Assembly (NCBI GenBank): GCA_900543205.1
Contig: UQQM01000001.1
Coordinates: forward strand, 48,803-112,802
Length of the DNA stretch: 64,000 nucleotides
Reading direction: 5' to 3'
Source of the DNA: an uncultured Bacteroides sp.
GTDB taxonomy: Bacteria > Bacteroidota > Bacteroidia > Bacteroidales > UBA932
Positions within the stretch are counted from its first letter, which is position 1. Each line of letters opens with the position of its first letter. The translations under genes and the position numbers were made by a program. The notes under the pieces were generated by a model, which saw only the letters and a list, made by a program, of their open reading frames with translations, made no database searches and was not told the DNA's origin. This document shows, piece after piece, positions 1 to 9,547 of the stretch.

Positions 1-2
1 GC

Positions 3-734
3 CCTCAGGGCTTCCAGAACCAGGTCTGGGAATCGCGCAAACACAAGGGAGGGGTGGAATTCAAGTATGTGGCGGCCGACGGGGAGATGGGCTATCCCGG
101 AAACCTGGTGGTGGTCGCGCGCTACGAGTGGAGCGAGGAGAACGAGCTGCGGCTGACCTTCTCCGCGAAGACCGATGCTCCGACAGTGCTCAACCTTACC
201 AACCACTGCTATTTCAACCTCGACGGCGGAGGCAGCGTGCTGCGCCACTATCTCAGGCTCAACGCCTCGGAATATCTGCCGACCGATTCCACGCTGGTGC
301 CGCTCGGAGAGAGCGAGCCGGTCGCCGGAACGCCCATGGACTTCCTGACCCCTAAGACCATAGGTCGCGACATAAAGAAGGATTTCCCGGCACTCAGGTA
401 CGGAAACGGCTATGATGCATGCTGGGTGATTGACGGATACATGCCTGGACAGCTCCAGGAGGCGGCCGAGCTCTGGTCGAAGCGGAGCGGAAGGACGCTC
501 AAGGTCTATACGACCCAGCCCGGAATACAGGTATACTCCGGCAACAAGATAGACGGATGCCCCGCCGGCAAGCGCGGAAGGATATATCACGACCGCTGCG
601 CCGTCGCCCTCGAATGCCAGCATTTCCCCGACAGCCCGAACCGTCCGGAATACCCGAGCACGGTGCTGCGTCCCGGAAAGACTTTCCATGAAGCCATCAT
701 CTTCGCCTTCGGCGTAAAGGACAGCCGGGCATGA
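3..734 (+). CDS. galM: Aldose 1-epimerase (galactose mutarotase), 5' truncated
   Basis: This is the C-terminal part of a mutarotase that interconverts alpha and beta anomers of hexoses such as galactose. The reading frame is open from the first bases of the window, so the N-terminus lies outside it. Visible family features are the [10 protein letters not shown] segment, the YDACWVID segment around the sugar site, and the C-terminal [12 protein letters not shown] stretch, whose glutamate is the expected catalytic base. The stop overlaps the thyA start (ATGA), which suggests translational coupling. GTG at 54 is only an internal codon, not the true start. Confidence 0.93.
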   Translation, partial: PQGFQNQVWESRKHKGGVEFKYVAADGEMGYPGNLVVVARYEWSEENELRLTFSAKTDAPTVLNLTNHCYFNLDGGGSVLRHYLRLNASEYLPTDSTLVPLGESEPVAGTPMDFLTPKTIGRDIKKDFPALRYGNGYDACWVIDGYMPGQLQEAAELWSKRSGRTLKVYTTQPGIQVYSGNKIDGCPAGKRGRIYHDRCAVALECQHFPDSPNRPEYPSTVLRPGKTFHEAIIFAFGVKDSRA

Positions 735-1525
735 AGCAGTATCTGGACCTTCTGCGGGAAATAATGGACTGCGGCACGGTCGGGCATGACCGGACCGGTG
801 TCGGCACGAAAAGCATTTTCGGGCACCAGATGCGCTTCGACCTGGAGGACGGCTTCCCTCTGCTGACCACCAAGAAGGTGCATCTGAAGTCGATAATCTA
901 CGAGCTTCTGTGGTTCATAAGCGGCAATACCAACGTGCGCTGGCTGCAGGAGCACAATGTCACCATCTGGGACGAATGGGCAGATGCGAACGGCGACCTC
1001 GGTCCCGTCTACGGACATCAGTGGCGCAGCTGGCCCGCACCCGACGGGCGCACGATTGACCAGCTTTCGCAGGTGATAGACCTTGTCCGCAACAACCCTG
1101 ATTCGCGCAGGATGATAGTCACCGCCTGGAATCCCGGCGAGGTTGACAGGATGGCCCTGCCTCCCTGCCACTGCCTGTTCCAGTTCTATGTGGCTGACGG
1201 GAGATTGTCCTGCCAGCTCTACCAGCGCAGCGCCGACACCTTTCTCGGAGTGCCGTTCAACATCGCCTCCTACGCCCTGCTGACCATGATGATTGCACAG
1301 ACCTGCGGCCTGAAGCCGGGTGAGTTCATTCATACGACGGGTGATACCCACATCTACCTCAACCATTTCGACCAGGTCCGCGAGCAGCTTTCCAGGGAAC
1401 CCAGACCGTTGCCCAGGATGGTCCTGAATCCCGATGTGAAAAGCGTGTTCGATTTCAGGTATGAGGATTTCAGGCTGGAGGGCTACGACCCCTGGCCGGC
1501 CATCAAAGCACCTGTAGCGGTATGA
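731..1525 (+). CDS. thyA: Thymidylate synthase
   Basis: ThyA makes dTMP from dUMP using methylene-tetrahydrofolate. The protein has 264 residues, the usual length for the E. coli-type enzyme, and is intact. It shows the N-terminal [11 protein letters not shown] phosphate-binding region, the active-site cysteine in PPCHCLFQF, the [10 protein letters not shown] block and the C-terminal nucleotide-binding GDTHIYLNH motif. It overlaps galM upstream and folA downstream by 4 bases each. The thyA-folA coupling makes sense because ThyA oxidises the folate that DHFR then reduces. Confidence 0.98.
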   Translation: MKQYLDLLREIMDCGTVGHDRTGVGTKSIFGHQMRFDLEDGFPLLTTKKVHLKSIIYELLWFISGNTNVRWLQEHNVTIWDEWADANGDLGPVYGHQWRSWPAPDGRTIDQLSQVIDLVRNNPDSRRMIVTAWNPGEVDRMALPPCHCLFQFYVADGRLSCQLYQRSADTFLGVPFNIASYALLTMMIAQTCGLKPGEFIHTTGDTHIYLNHFDQVREQLSREPRPLPRMVLNPDVKSVFDFRYEDFRLEGYDPWPAIKAPVAV

Positions 1526-2052
1526 CGGTTTGCATGATAGCGGCTGTTGCCGACAACGGGGCCATCGGGGTGCGCGGAGAGATGCCGTGGCATATCGGCG
1601 AAGACCTGAAGTATTTCAAGCGCGTGACCATGGGCTGTCCCGTAATCATGGGCAGGGCGACCTTCGAATCGCTCGGGCGGCCGCTTCCGGGACGCACGAA
1701 CATAGTCCTGAGCCACAGCCGGAAGGATTTTCCGGAAGGGGTCGTGCGCGTGCAGACGCCCGGGGAGGCGCTGCATGAAGCGGAGAAGGTTCTGACTGCC
1801 GGCGGAGACGGCTGCGCGGCGGAGCAGGAAGGGAAATGTTTCGTGATTGGCGGTGGAAAGGTGTACTCGCAGATGATAGAGAAGGCCGACAGGCTCTATC
1901 TTACACGCGTGCATGTCACGGTTGAGGACGCCGATGCGTTCTTCCCTCCGGTGGACATGGCGGTATGGCTGGAGGAGTCCTGCTCGGAGACCCTGACAGA
2001 CTGCAAGAGCGGCATACGCTTCGAATTCGCGGTCTATAAGAGGAGAAGATAG
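1522..2052 (+). CDS. folA: Dihydrofolate reductase
   Basis: FolA reduces dihydrofolate to tetrahydrofolate with NADPH, recycling the product of the adjacent thymidylate synthase. The 176 residues include the N-terminal [11 protein letters not shown] start, the substrate-loop [13 protein letters not shown], the [18 protein letters not shown] cofactor segment and the GGGKVYSQM motif. A stretch around residues 85-105, rich in Gly, Glu and Ala, looks like a lineage insertion that makes it longer than the ~160-residue E. coli enzyme. The start overlaps the thyA stop by 4 bases. The gene converges on mutS with only 17 bases between them. Confidence 0.96.
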   Translation: MTVCMIAAVADNGAIGVRGEMPWHIGEDLKYFKRVTMGCPVIMGRATFESLGRPLPGRTNIVLSHSRKDFPEGVVRVQTPGEALHEAEKVLTAGGDGCAAEQEGKCFVIGGGKVYSQMIEKADRLYLTRVHVTVEDADAFFPPVDMAVWLEESCSETLTDCKSGIRFEFAVYKRRR

Positions 2053-2069
2053 CTCTCGGCTCCGGCCTG

Positions 2070-4664
2070 CTACAGCCCGACTTCCTGCTTCATCTTGCGG
2101 AGCAGGTCGAAAGCCTGCAGAGGGGTCATGTTGTTGAGGTCTGCGTCCTCGAGTTCGCGTCGGATTGACGAGAGCGTGGGGTCGTCCAGCTGGAACAGGG
2201 AGAGCTGGAGGCTTCCGTCTTCATCCACGTCCATGCTGCCCATGTGTTTCTCCCGCGTCTCCAGCTCGCGCAGGGTGCGTTCCGCCGAGTCGATGACCTC
2301 ACGGGGCATTCCGGCGAGCCTGGCCACATGGATTCCGAAGCTGTGGGCTACACCGCCGGGTTCCAGCTTGCGCAGGAAAATCACGTTCCTGCCCTCTTCC
2401 TTTACGGCTATATGGTAGTTCCTGACCCTCGGATACTGCTTCTCGAGGTCGTTTAGCTCGTGGTAGTGGGTGGCGAACAGGGTCTTTGCCCCTTTTCCGT
2501 AGGTGTGGATATATTCTACGAGCGCACGGGCGATGGACATTCCGTCGTAGGTCGAGGTTCCGCGGCCTATCTCATCGAGCAGCACGAGCGAACGCGCCGA
2601 GAGGTTGTGCATAATCATAGAGGTCTCCAGCATCTCGACCATGAAGGTGGATTCGCCGCGCGAGATGTTGTCGGTCGCGCCGACGCGCGTGAATATCTTG
2701 TCGAACCAGCCTATCCTGGCGCTTGCCGCCGGCACGAAGGAGCCGCACTGGGCCATCAGCACAATCAGGGCGGTCTGCCGCAGCAGCGCCGACTTTCCCG
2801 CCATGTTGGGTCCGGTCAGGATGATTATCTGGTCGGCCCGGCTGTCCATGCTGATGTCGTTGGGTACATATTCTTCGCCAGGCGACATCAGGGTCTCGAT
2901 TACAGGGTGCCTGCCCGCCTTGATTTCAAGTGCCGTTGACTTGTCCATCACAGGCCGGCAGTAGCCCCTGTCGGAAGCCTGTTGCGCGAAACTCTGGAGC
3001 ACATCGAGCCGGGCTATGATGCTGCAGTTCTCCTGTATGTCGCGTATGGAGCGCTGAACTTCGCCTATCAGCTCGGCATAGAGTCGGCTCTCGGTCTCGT
3101 AGATTGTGGCTTCGGCGTTCAGAATCTTCTCCTCGTATTCCTTCATCTCCGGAGTGATGTAGCGTTCGGCGTTCACGAGGGTCTGCTTGCGTATCCATTC
3201 TGGCGGAACCTTGTCGCGGGAGCTGTTGCGCACTTCTATGTAGTAGCCGAAGACGTTGTTGTAGCTGATTTTGAGCGTGCTGATGCCCGTTCTCTCAATC
3301 TCCCTCTGCTGCATCTGGAGCAGGTATTCCTTGCCGCCCCGGGATATTTCCCTGAGTTCGTCAAGCTCCCTGCTGATTCCGGAGGCTATCACGTCCCCCT
3401 TGCCGATCTGCGCCGCCGGATTCTCGGCAAGCGTACCGGTGATGCGGCGGAAGATGCCATCGGTGTTGCGCATCCCGGTTCCGAGCCTGTCGAGTGCTTC
3501 TACCCCGCTGTCGCTGCAGATTTGCCTGATGGGGTCCATGCGGCTCAGTGACCGTCCGAGCTGGAGCATCTCGCGCGGGAAGATCTTCCCCGTGGCCACG
3601 CGCGAAATGGTGCGTTCCAGGTCTCCGGTGCCGCTGATATGCAGCTGTAGCTCCGAGAGCCTTTCCGTCTGCTCCAGGAAGTGCTGCACCACATCGTAGC
3701 GGCGGTCAAGCTCCTTTATGTCCATGATGGGCATCGAGAGCCACTGACGCAGCAGGCGCGAGCCCATCGGCGAACAGCAGCGGTCGATGGTGTCCACGAG
3801 CGAGACTCCGTCCCTGCCGGTCGCGCTCTGGAAGATTTCCAGGTTGCGTACCGTAAACTGGTCCATCCACACGAATTTCTCCTCGTCTATTCTGGAGATG
3901 GAGCAGATGTTCCTGAGACCCGAGTGCTGCGTCTGTTCCAGATATGCGAGCAGCGCGCCTGCCGAGCATATTGCCAGCGGGAAACGTTCTACGGCGAAAC
4001 CCTTCAGGCTCTTTACCTGAAGCTGGCTGCACAGCTTTTCCACAGCCGAATCGTAGACGAAGGCCCATTCGTCCAGCGAAGTGATATAATAATCTCCGAA
4101 CTTCTCCTTCACCGTCCCGGCTATGTCCCTCTGGACTACGAGTTCCTTCGGGCCGAGCGATGACAGCAGGGTGGAAATGTATTCCGTGGAGCCCTGGGCC
4201 ACCTGGAAGGTGCCGGTGGAGACGTCGAGAAACGCCGCTCCGCATTGTCTGCCTTCGAAGTTCAGTCCGGCGAGGTAGTTGTGCTCCTTCTGGTCAAGCA
4301 TGTTCTCACCGAAGGCTATGCCGGGTGTCAGGATTTCCGTGACCCCTCTCTTGACGAGTTTGGTCTTGACCAGCGCCGGATCCTCGAGCTGGTCGCAGAT
4401 GGCCACCTTGTATCCTGCCCTGACGAGTTTTTGGAGATAGGTCTCTATGGCGTGGTGGGGGAATCCTGCCATTTCGACGCTTCCCTTGTCACCGTTGGAC
4501 CTCTTGGTGAGGACTATGCCCAGTGTCTTGCTGGCCAGGACGGCATCGTCCGAATAGGTTTCGTAGAAGTCTCCCACCCTGTAGAGCAGGATAGCTTCGG
4601 GATGCTGTGCCTTTATGCTGAAATACTGCTTGAGCAGCGGAGTGTCTTCTGCGCGTTTTGCCAT
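2070..4664 (-). CDS. mutS: DNA mismatch repair protein MutS
   Basis: MutS binds mismatches and short loops and recruits MutL. At 864 residues it is full length. The mismatch-reading Phe-x-Glu lies in GDFYETYSDD near the N-terminus. The ATPase carries Walker A GPNMAGKS, then the DEIGRGTST and ATHYHEL blocks, with a helix-turn-helix tail ending MTPLQAFDLLRKMK. It is transcribed divergently from the glycosyltransferase gene. A -7 box sits only 7 bases before the ATG, so the mRNA may be almost leaderless. Confidence 0.98.
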   Translation of the reverse strand: MAKRAEDTPLLKQYFSIKAQHPEAILLYRVGDFYETYSDDAVLASKTLGIVLTKRSNGDKGSVEMAGFPHHAIETYLQKLVRAGYKVAICDQLEDPALVKTKLVKRGVTEILTPGIAFGENMLDQKEHNYLAGLNFEGRQCGAAFLDVSTGTFQVAQGSTEYISTLLSSLGPKELVVQRDIAGTVKEKFGDYYITSLDEWAFVYDSAVEKLCSQLQVKSLKGFAVERFPLAICSAGALLAYLEQTQHSGLRNICSISRIDEEKFVWMDQFTVRNLEIFQSATGRDGVSLVDTIDRCCSPMGSRLLRQWLSMPIMDIKELDRRYDVVQHFLEQTERLSELQLHISGTGDLERTISRVATGKIFPREMLQLGRSLSRMDPIRQICSDSGVEALDRLGTGMRNTDGIFRRITGTLAENPAAQIGKGDVIASGISRELDELREISRGGKEYLLQMQQREIERTGISTLKISYNNVFGYYIEVRNSSRDKVPPEWIRKQTLVNAERYITPEMKEYEEKILNAEATIYETESRLYAELIGEVQRSIRDIQENCSIIARLDVLQSFAQQASDRGYCRPVMDKSTALEIKAGRHPVIETLMSPGEEYVPNDISMDSRADQIIILTGPNMAGKSALLRQTALIVLMAQCGSFVPAASARIGWFDKIFTRVGATDNISRGESTFMVEMLETSMIMHNLSARSLVLLDEIGRGTSTYDGMSIARALVEYIHTYGKGAKTLFATHYHELNDLEKQYPRVRNYHIAVKEEGRNVIFLRKLEPGGVAHSFGIHVARLAGMPREVIDSAERTLRELETREKHMGSMDVDEDGSLQLSLFQLDDPTLSSIRRELEDADLNNMTPLQAFDLLRKMKQEVGL

Positions 4665-4671
4665 GGTCCTG

Positions 4672-4679
4672 CAAATTTA
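4672..4679 (-). promoter_or_regulatory. -7 promoter box of mutS
   Basis: TAAATTTG on the minus strand matches the Bacteroidetes TAnnTTTG box exactly and ends 7 bases before the mutS ATG. No clear -33 TTTG is seen at the expected distance. Confidence 0.55.
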
Positions 4680-4694
4680 CAATTTTGCCGAACC

Positions 4695-4725
4695 TTGCGG
4701 AAATAAATTTTATGAGGTATTTTTG
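4695..4725 (+). promoter_or_regulatory. Promoter of the glycosyltransferase-YfhO operon
   Basis: TTG at 4695-4697 is followed after 20 bases by TATTTTTG (4718-4725), a perfect TAnnTTTG -7 box. The ATG follows 8 bases later. The geometry mirrors the divergent mutS promoter. Confidence 0.6.
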
Positions 4726-4733
4726 AAAACTGT

Positions 4734-5984
4734 ATGAAACGGTTGCTGATAATCACCTATTACTGGCCGCCGACCGGAGGGTCGGGGGTGCAGCGCTGGG
4801 TGAAGTTCAGCAAATATCTCCCGCAGTTCGGTTGGCAGCCCGTAATCTACACTCCGGAGAACCCCGAACGTCTGGCATACGATGAAAGTCTGCTCGAGGA
4901 TATACCGGCTTGCGCCGAAATCATACGCACCCGCATTGTGGAGCCCTACGGCATCTACCACAGGCTGACCGGAAAGAAAGGCGGCACGGAGGTCAATCCG
5001 GTGAGCGGAGGCAGCAAGACAGCGATGCAGCGGCTGGCTCTCCGCGTGAGGGGCAATTTCTTCATTCCGGACCCCCGGGTCTCCTGGGTGAGGCCGTCGG
5101 TGAGGTTCCTCAAGCGCTATCTGCGCGAGCATCCTGTCGACGTCGTGGTGACCACCGGGCCTCCCCAGTCCATGCACCTGATAGGCCTCGGCCTGAAGAA
5201 GGCCTTGGGCGTCAGGTGGCTGGCGGATTTCCGCGACCCGTGGACGGAAATGTTCTACTATAAGCATCTGGGGCTGTGGAAGCCGGCGGACAGGAGGCAT
5301 CATGAACTGGAGCGGCAGGTGCTGGATGCGGCCGACAGGGTCATCGCGGTGACTCCGTATGTGCGGGATGACTTCGCGGCGCGGACGGAGACTCCGGTGG
5401 AGCTGATAACCAACGGCTTCGATGAAGACGACTTCGCCGGCAGGACGCCCGTGCGCCACGAGGGAAGGTTCACCGTCGTGCATACCGGGCTTTTCGCCGC
5501 CGACGGCAATCCGCTGAACCTCTGGGACGCGCTCGCGGAGAAATGCGGTTCCGACCCGGAATTCGCGGCCAGGCTGCAGATAAGGCTTGCCGGGAAGACG
5601 GACGCCGAGGTGCTTGACGCGATACGGTCGCGCGGACTCGGTGGCAAGCTTGTGGACCTGGGTTATCTGCCGCACGGGCAGGTGGTAGCCGAGCAGCTGG
5701 GCGCGGACGTGCTGATTCTCCCGCTCAGGCGCGAGCCGGAATATGCGAAGGTGCTTCCCGGCAAGATTTTCGAATACCTCGCCTCCGGCCGGCCGGTGCT
5801 CGGGATAGGTCAGGAGGACGGAGCTGCGGCTGAGGTGCTCCGCGATTCGGGAGCCGGCGAAATGTTCGGCTGGGACCGCAGGGACGGTCTGATCGACTTC
5901 ATCTGCGGGAAGCACGGAAAGCCGGAAAACATAGGCAGATACTCCCGTCGCGCGCTGACGGGCAAACTGGTTGAATTGTTATGA
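4734..5984 (+). CDS. Glycosyltransferase family 4-type protein
   Basis: This is a 416-residue GT-B fold sugar transferase, probably building a surface polysaccharide or glycan. The N-terminus has the glycine-rich ITYYWPPTGGSGVQRW segment typical of GT4-like enzymes, and a C-terminal Rossmann half contains EYAKVLPGKIFEYLASGRPVL, the sugar-nucleotide binding region. The stop overlaps the start of the YfhO-like gene by 4 bases, so the two are coupled and probably act on the same glycan. The sugar donor and acceptor cannot be read from sequence. Confidence 0.88.
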   Translation: MKRLLIITYYWPPTGGSGVQRWVKFSKYLPQFGWQPVIYTPENPERLAYDESLLEDIPACAEIIRTRIVEPYGIYHRLTGKKGGTEVNPVSGGSKTAMQRLALRVRGNFFIPDPRVSWVRPSVRFLKRYLREHPVDVVVTTGPPQSMHLIGLGLKKALGVRWLADFRDPWTEMFYYKHLGLWKPADRRHHELERQVLDAADRVIAVTPYVRDDFAARTETPVELITNGFDEDDFAGRTPVRHEGRFTVVHTGLFAADGNPLNLWDALAEKCGSDPEFAARLQIRLAGKTDAEVLDAIRSRGLGGKLVDLGYLPHGQVVAEQLGADVLILPLRREPEYAKVLPGKIFEYLASGRPVLGIGQEDGAAAEVLRDSGAGEMFGWDRRDGLIDFICGKHGKPENIGRYSRRALTGKLVELL

Positions 5985-8461
5985 AAAAGAAGATACTCTA
6001 CTATTTCTGCATCATTCTCGGGATGCTGGTGCTCGCCTACGCCTACGTGCCGCAGGTGCTGGACGGAAAGATTGTGAACCAGAGCGACATTTCGGGATGG
6101 CAGGGGATGTCGAAGGAGATGATGGACTGGAACGCCTCTCATCCGGATGATCCCACGGCCTGGACCGAATCCATGTTCGGAGGCATGCCGACAGCGACGA
6201 TACATGCGGCCACCGACGGCGACTGGACCCAGAAAATCTATGATTTCCTCCTGACGGGGCGCCGTCCGGCAACTTATCTGTTCATTTCCATGCTGGGTGC
6301 CTGGCTGCTGATGCTGGCGTTCGGAGTGCATCCGCTGCTTGCTGTCGGCGGCGCGGTGGCAGTTACTTTCTGTTCATACAACTTCCAGATCATACAGGTG
6401 GGCCATAACACCAAGATGCAGGCCATAGCCTTCCTGCCCTGGGTGCTGGCGGCTCTCGTGTTCACCTACAGAGCCGCGCTGGGGAAGAAGAAATGGCTGC
6501 CCTGGTGCGCTTTCGGCGCGGCGATGTTCGCGCTTTTCGTGAGCTTCCAGGTCAAGGCGAACCATCCGCAGATAACCTATTATCTGGCGATAATGATTCT
6601 GCTTTACGCGCTGATGCTGCTCGTATGGCTGCTCTGGCGCAAGGAGCGCCGCGGACTTCTGGGCCGGTTCTTCGCCGCTTCAGGCCTGCTGCTCGTGCTG
6701 GGATGCGCCGGCATAGCCACCAACGCCATCAAGTTGCTTCCTACCTTCGAATATACGCCCTATTCCATGCGCGGCGGCAGCACCGCCGATGCCGACGGCA
6801 ACAAGGAGACAAAAGGCCTGGAACTGGACTATGCCACCGCGTGGTCCTACGGCTGGGAAGAGCTGCCCAACCTTATGATACCCAATTTTAACGGCGGTTC
6901 TTCATCGGGTTCGGTAGATCCCGACAAGTCGGAGACCATAGCCCTGTTGGAATCCGCCGGACAACCCGGCGCCCGTTCTCTCGCCGACGCCCTTCCTCTT
7001 TACTGGGGGCCTCAGCCATTCACCGCGGGTCCCATGTATATGGGTGCCGTTACGGTGTTTCTCTTCGTGCTGGCGCTCTTCCTGTACAGGGGAAAGGAAA
7101 AGTGGTGGATAATAGTGTGCACGGTGCTGGCCGTGTTCCTGGCTCTGGGAAGCCATTTCATGTGGTTCACCAGGCTGTTTTATGACTATGTGCCGCTATA
7201 CAACAAGTTCAGGACCGTCTCCATGGCGCTGGTCGTACTTCAGTTCACTCTGCCGCTGCTCGGCTTCCTGGCGCTGGACAGGATATTGAAGGACGCGGAT
7301 TTCGCTGCCGGATTCAGGAAGAAGGGTTTCTGGGCACTGGCTATAAGCGGCGGTTTCTGCCTGCTGTTCCTGCTCGTACCCTCGCTCGCGGGAAGTTTTA
7401 CCGGAAGCGTGGATTCCGGCCAGCCTGACATCCTGATAGAAGCTCTTCAGGCGGACAGGAAGCAGCTTCTGGTGACGGACGCCCTGCGTTCCCTGTTACT
7501 TGTCCTTGCGGCATACCTTGTCCTGCTGTGGGGCGTTTCGGCTCCTTCGAAGAAGGCCGTTCCGGGCACAAAGGCAGCGGATCCCTTCGTGCGCCGCCGC
7601 ACCGCGACCCTTCTCGTCTGCATCCTGATTCTCGGCGACCTCTTCTTCGCAGGCAAGAGGTATCTGAATTCCGGAGACTTCGTAACTCCACGGAATTTCC
7701 AGAGCCAGTTCGACAAGCGGCCGGTAGACGAGGCGATACTTTCCGACCCCGACCTTTCCTACAGGGTGCTCGACCTGACGGTCAACGTGTTCAACGATTC
7801 GCACCCCTCATACTGGCACAAGAACATAGGCGGATATTCTCCGGCCAAACTCCAGCGCTATCAGGAATTCATAGAGAATACGCTGACGGATGAGATAAGC
7901 GAGCTGTACGCCGCGATTTCAGCTGCCGGTACCGTGCAGGAGGCGGAGGAGACCATGCCTTATCTCGAGGGTCTCGCGAAGATGAACTGCCGCTACATAA
8001 TAATCGCTGACGACCTCGCGCTCAGGTATGGACATGCTGCCGGCAACGCCTGGTTTGCGCCGATGGCATCCGCCGATGGTGCAACTGCTGATTCCGCTGC
8101 GGGCGGCAGCATAGAGCTGACTTCCTACGCCCCCAACGAGCTGCGATACGAATACAGTTCCGCAGAAGGCGGCAAGGTGGTGTTCAGCGAGGTTTATTAT
8201 CCGGTCGGCTGGACTCTTACGGTCGAGGATACCGGAGAGGAGCTGCCTATTGAACTGGAGGGAGACATCCTGCGCAGCGCGGTCGTGCCCGCCGGCGAGC
8301 ATACGCTAGTGATGCGCTTCGACCCGCCTTCCTACCGCATAGGCGAGGCGGTGTCGCGCGCAAGTTCGATAGCGATCGTGCTCGTGGTGCTGCTTGCCGC
8401 AGGCTTCGTGGCAGTGCCGGCAGTCAGTCGCAGCTTTTCATCGACAAAAGGTGCACGGTGA
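5981..8461 (+). CDS. YfhO-like multi-pass membrane protein
   Basis: An 826-residue integral membrane protein with an N-terminal signal-anchor (ILYYFCIILGMLVLAYAYVP), about ten further hydrophobic helices, a large soluble C-terminal part and a final transmembrane helix (IAIVLVVLLAAGFVAVP). The layout, and the early GGMPTATIHAATDG loop, fit the YfhO family. Those proteins resemble GT-C glycosyltransferases; Bacillus YfhO glycosylates lipoteichoic acid. It is translationally coupled to the upstream GT4 gene. Its last 38 bases overlap the tail of the convergent DUF454 gene. The Bacteroidetes substrate is unknown. Confidence 0.85.
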   Translation: MKKKILYYFCIILGMLVLAYAYVPQVLDGKIVNQSDISGWQGMSKEMMDWNASHPDDPTAWTESMFGGMPTATIHAATDGDWTQKIYDFLLTGRRPATYLFISMLGAWLLMLAFGVHPLLAVGGAVAVTFCSYNFQIIQVGHNTKMQAIAFLPWVLAALVFTYRAALGKKKWLPWCAFGAAMFALFVSFQVKANHPQITYYLAIMILLYALMLLVWLLWRKERRGLLGRFFAASGLLLVLGCAGIATNAIKLLPTFEYTPYSMRGGSTADADGNKETKGLELDYATAWSYGWEELPNLMIPNFNGGSSSGSVDPDKSETIALLESAGQPGARSLADALPLYWGPQPFTAGPMYMGAVTVFLFVLALFLYRGKEKWWIIVCTVLAVFLALGSHFMWFTRLFYDYVPLYNKFRTVSMALVVLQFTLPLLGFLALDRILKDADFAAGFRKKGFWALAISGGFCLLFLLVPSLAGSFTGSVDSGQPDILIEALQADRKQLLVTDALRSLLLVLAAYLVLLWGVSAPSKKAVPGTKAADPFVRRRTATLLVCILILGDLFFAGKRYLNSGDFVTPRNFQSQFDKRPVDEAILSDPDLSYRVLDLTVNVFNDSHPSYWHKNIGGYSPAKLQRYQEFIENTLTDEISELYAAISAAGTVQEAEETMPYLEGLAKMNCRYIIIADDLALRYGHAAGNAWFAPMASADGATADSAAGGSIELTSYAPNELRYEYSSAEGGKVVFSEVYYPVGWTLTVEDTGEELPIELEGDILRSAVVPAGEHTLVMRFDPPSYRIGEAVSRASSIAIVLVVLLAAGFVAVPAVSRSFSSTKGAR

Positions 8462-8780
8462 CGCCAAGCGCTATGGCGGCGAGCAGAATCCTTATCCACG
8501 TAACGTTGACTACTGCTATTGATATGCCTATGGTCAGCAGCGTCGTGGATATTGAAATGACTTTCGTCCGACGGCTGACCGCCCGTTTTTCATAGTAGTT
8601 CCGCACGATGTTGCCGAAGTACCTGTTGTCCATCACCTTGCGGTAGAGCCTGTCGCTGCTCTTGAGATAGCACCATGCGGTGAGCAGGTAGAACGGAGTC
8701 GTGGGCAGCACGGGAAGGAAGATTCCCAGCGTTCCGAGAATCAGGGAAAGTGTTCCTAGCGCGGTCAGTAGCAGCTTCAT
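8424..8780 (-). CDS. DUF454 (YbaN-like) small membrane protein
   Basis: A 118-residue inner-membrane protein with three predicted helices. The first carries the family signature LGIFLPVLPTTPFYLL, and the last two form a C-terminal hairpin. The function of the family is not established. The start overlaps the rsmA stop by 4 bases, so it is the last gene of the minus-strand operon that begins at the XRE gene. Its 3' end overlaps the convergent YfhO-like gene by 38 bases. Confidence 0.88.
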   Translation of the reverse strand: MKLLLTALGTLSLILGTLGIFLPVLPTTPFYLLTAWCYLKSSDRLYRKVMDNRYFGNIVRNYYEKRAVSRRTKVISISTTLLTIGISIAVVNVTWIRILLAAIALGVTVHLLSMKSCD

Positions 8781-9547
8781 CTGCCGGAAATTATTCGGGT
8801 CAGAGCGATGAAGTCCTCCACCGAGAGCCTTTCCGCCCTCAGGTCGAACACCGGGTCGGAGCTGTCGAAGCCTTCGGGCAGTATGGGCTTCAGGGCGTTC
8901 CGCAGGGTCTTGCGCCTCTGGTTGAAAGCGGTCTTGACGGTCTGGCGGAAAAGCTTCTCGTCGCAGCCGAGCTCCGTCCTGGAATTACGCCTGAGCCTTA
9001 TCACGGCCGAGCGCACCTTGGGAGGGGGCGCGAAGGCGCCGGGCTCGACCGGGCAGATGTATTCGATGTCGTACCAGGCCTGCAGGAGCACCGAAAGTAT
9101 GCCGTAAGTGCGGCTGCCTGGCTGTTCCGCGAGGCGGTCCGCGACTTCCTTCTGAATCATGCACACCACCTCGGGAATCCTGTCCCTGTCGTCAAGTATC
9201 TTGAAGAATATCTGGGAGGAGATATTGTAGGGCAGGTTGCCGATAATCCTGAATCGCCCCTCGAACAGCAGCCTCATGTCAAGCTTCAGGAAGTCCGCCA
9301 GATAGAGGCGGCCCTGCATCCCCGGGAAATGGGTGAGCAGGTAATCCGCCGCTTCATGGTCGAGTTCCACAAGCTTCAGGTCGATATCCTCCCTTTCGAG
9401 CAGATACCTGGTGAGCACGCCCGTTCCGGGGCCGATTTCCAGCACATCCTTCGGCCCGTCGGCGGACAATGCGTCCACTATTCTGCGGGCGATTCTAAGG
9501 TCGGTCAGAAAATGCTGCCCGAGGGATTTCTTGGCCTTTACTTCCAT
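8777..9547 (-). CDS. rsmA: 16S rRNA dimethyladenosine transferase RsmA/KsgA
   Basis: RsmA dimethylates two adjacent adenines in the 3' hairpin of 16S rRNA late in 30S assembly, using SAM. The 256 residues begin with the conserved KKSLGQHFLTD, followed by the SAM site DVLEIGPGTGVLT and the catalytic NLPYNISSQI motif. The C-terminal helical domain is complete. It starts directly after the mrp stop with no spacer and overlaps the DUF454 gene by 4 bases. Confidence 0.97.
   Translation of the reverse strand: MEVKAKKSLGQHFLTDLRIARRIVDALSADGPKDVLEIGPGTGVLTRYLLEREDIDLKLVELDHEAADYLLTHFPGMQGRLYLADFLKLDMRLLFEGRFRIIGNLPYNISSQIFFKILDDRDRIPEVVCMIQKEVADRLAEQPGSRTYGILSVLLQAWYDIEYICPVEPGAFAPPPKVRSAVIRLRRNSRTELGCDEKLFRQTVKTAFNQRRKTLRNALKPILPEGFDSSDPVFDLRAERLSVEDFIALTRIISGR

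Noticed and set aside
4710-5915. 401-codon minus-strand open frame
   Set aside because: Antisense to the glycosyltransferase, which has clear GT-B motifs and a promoter.
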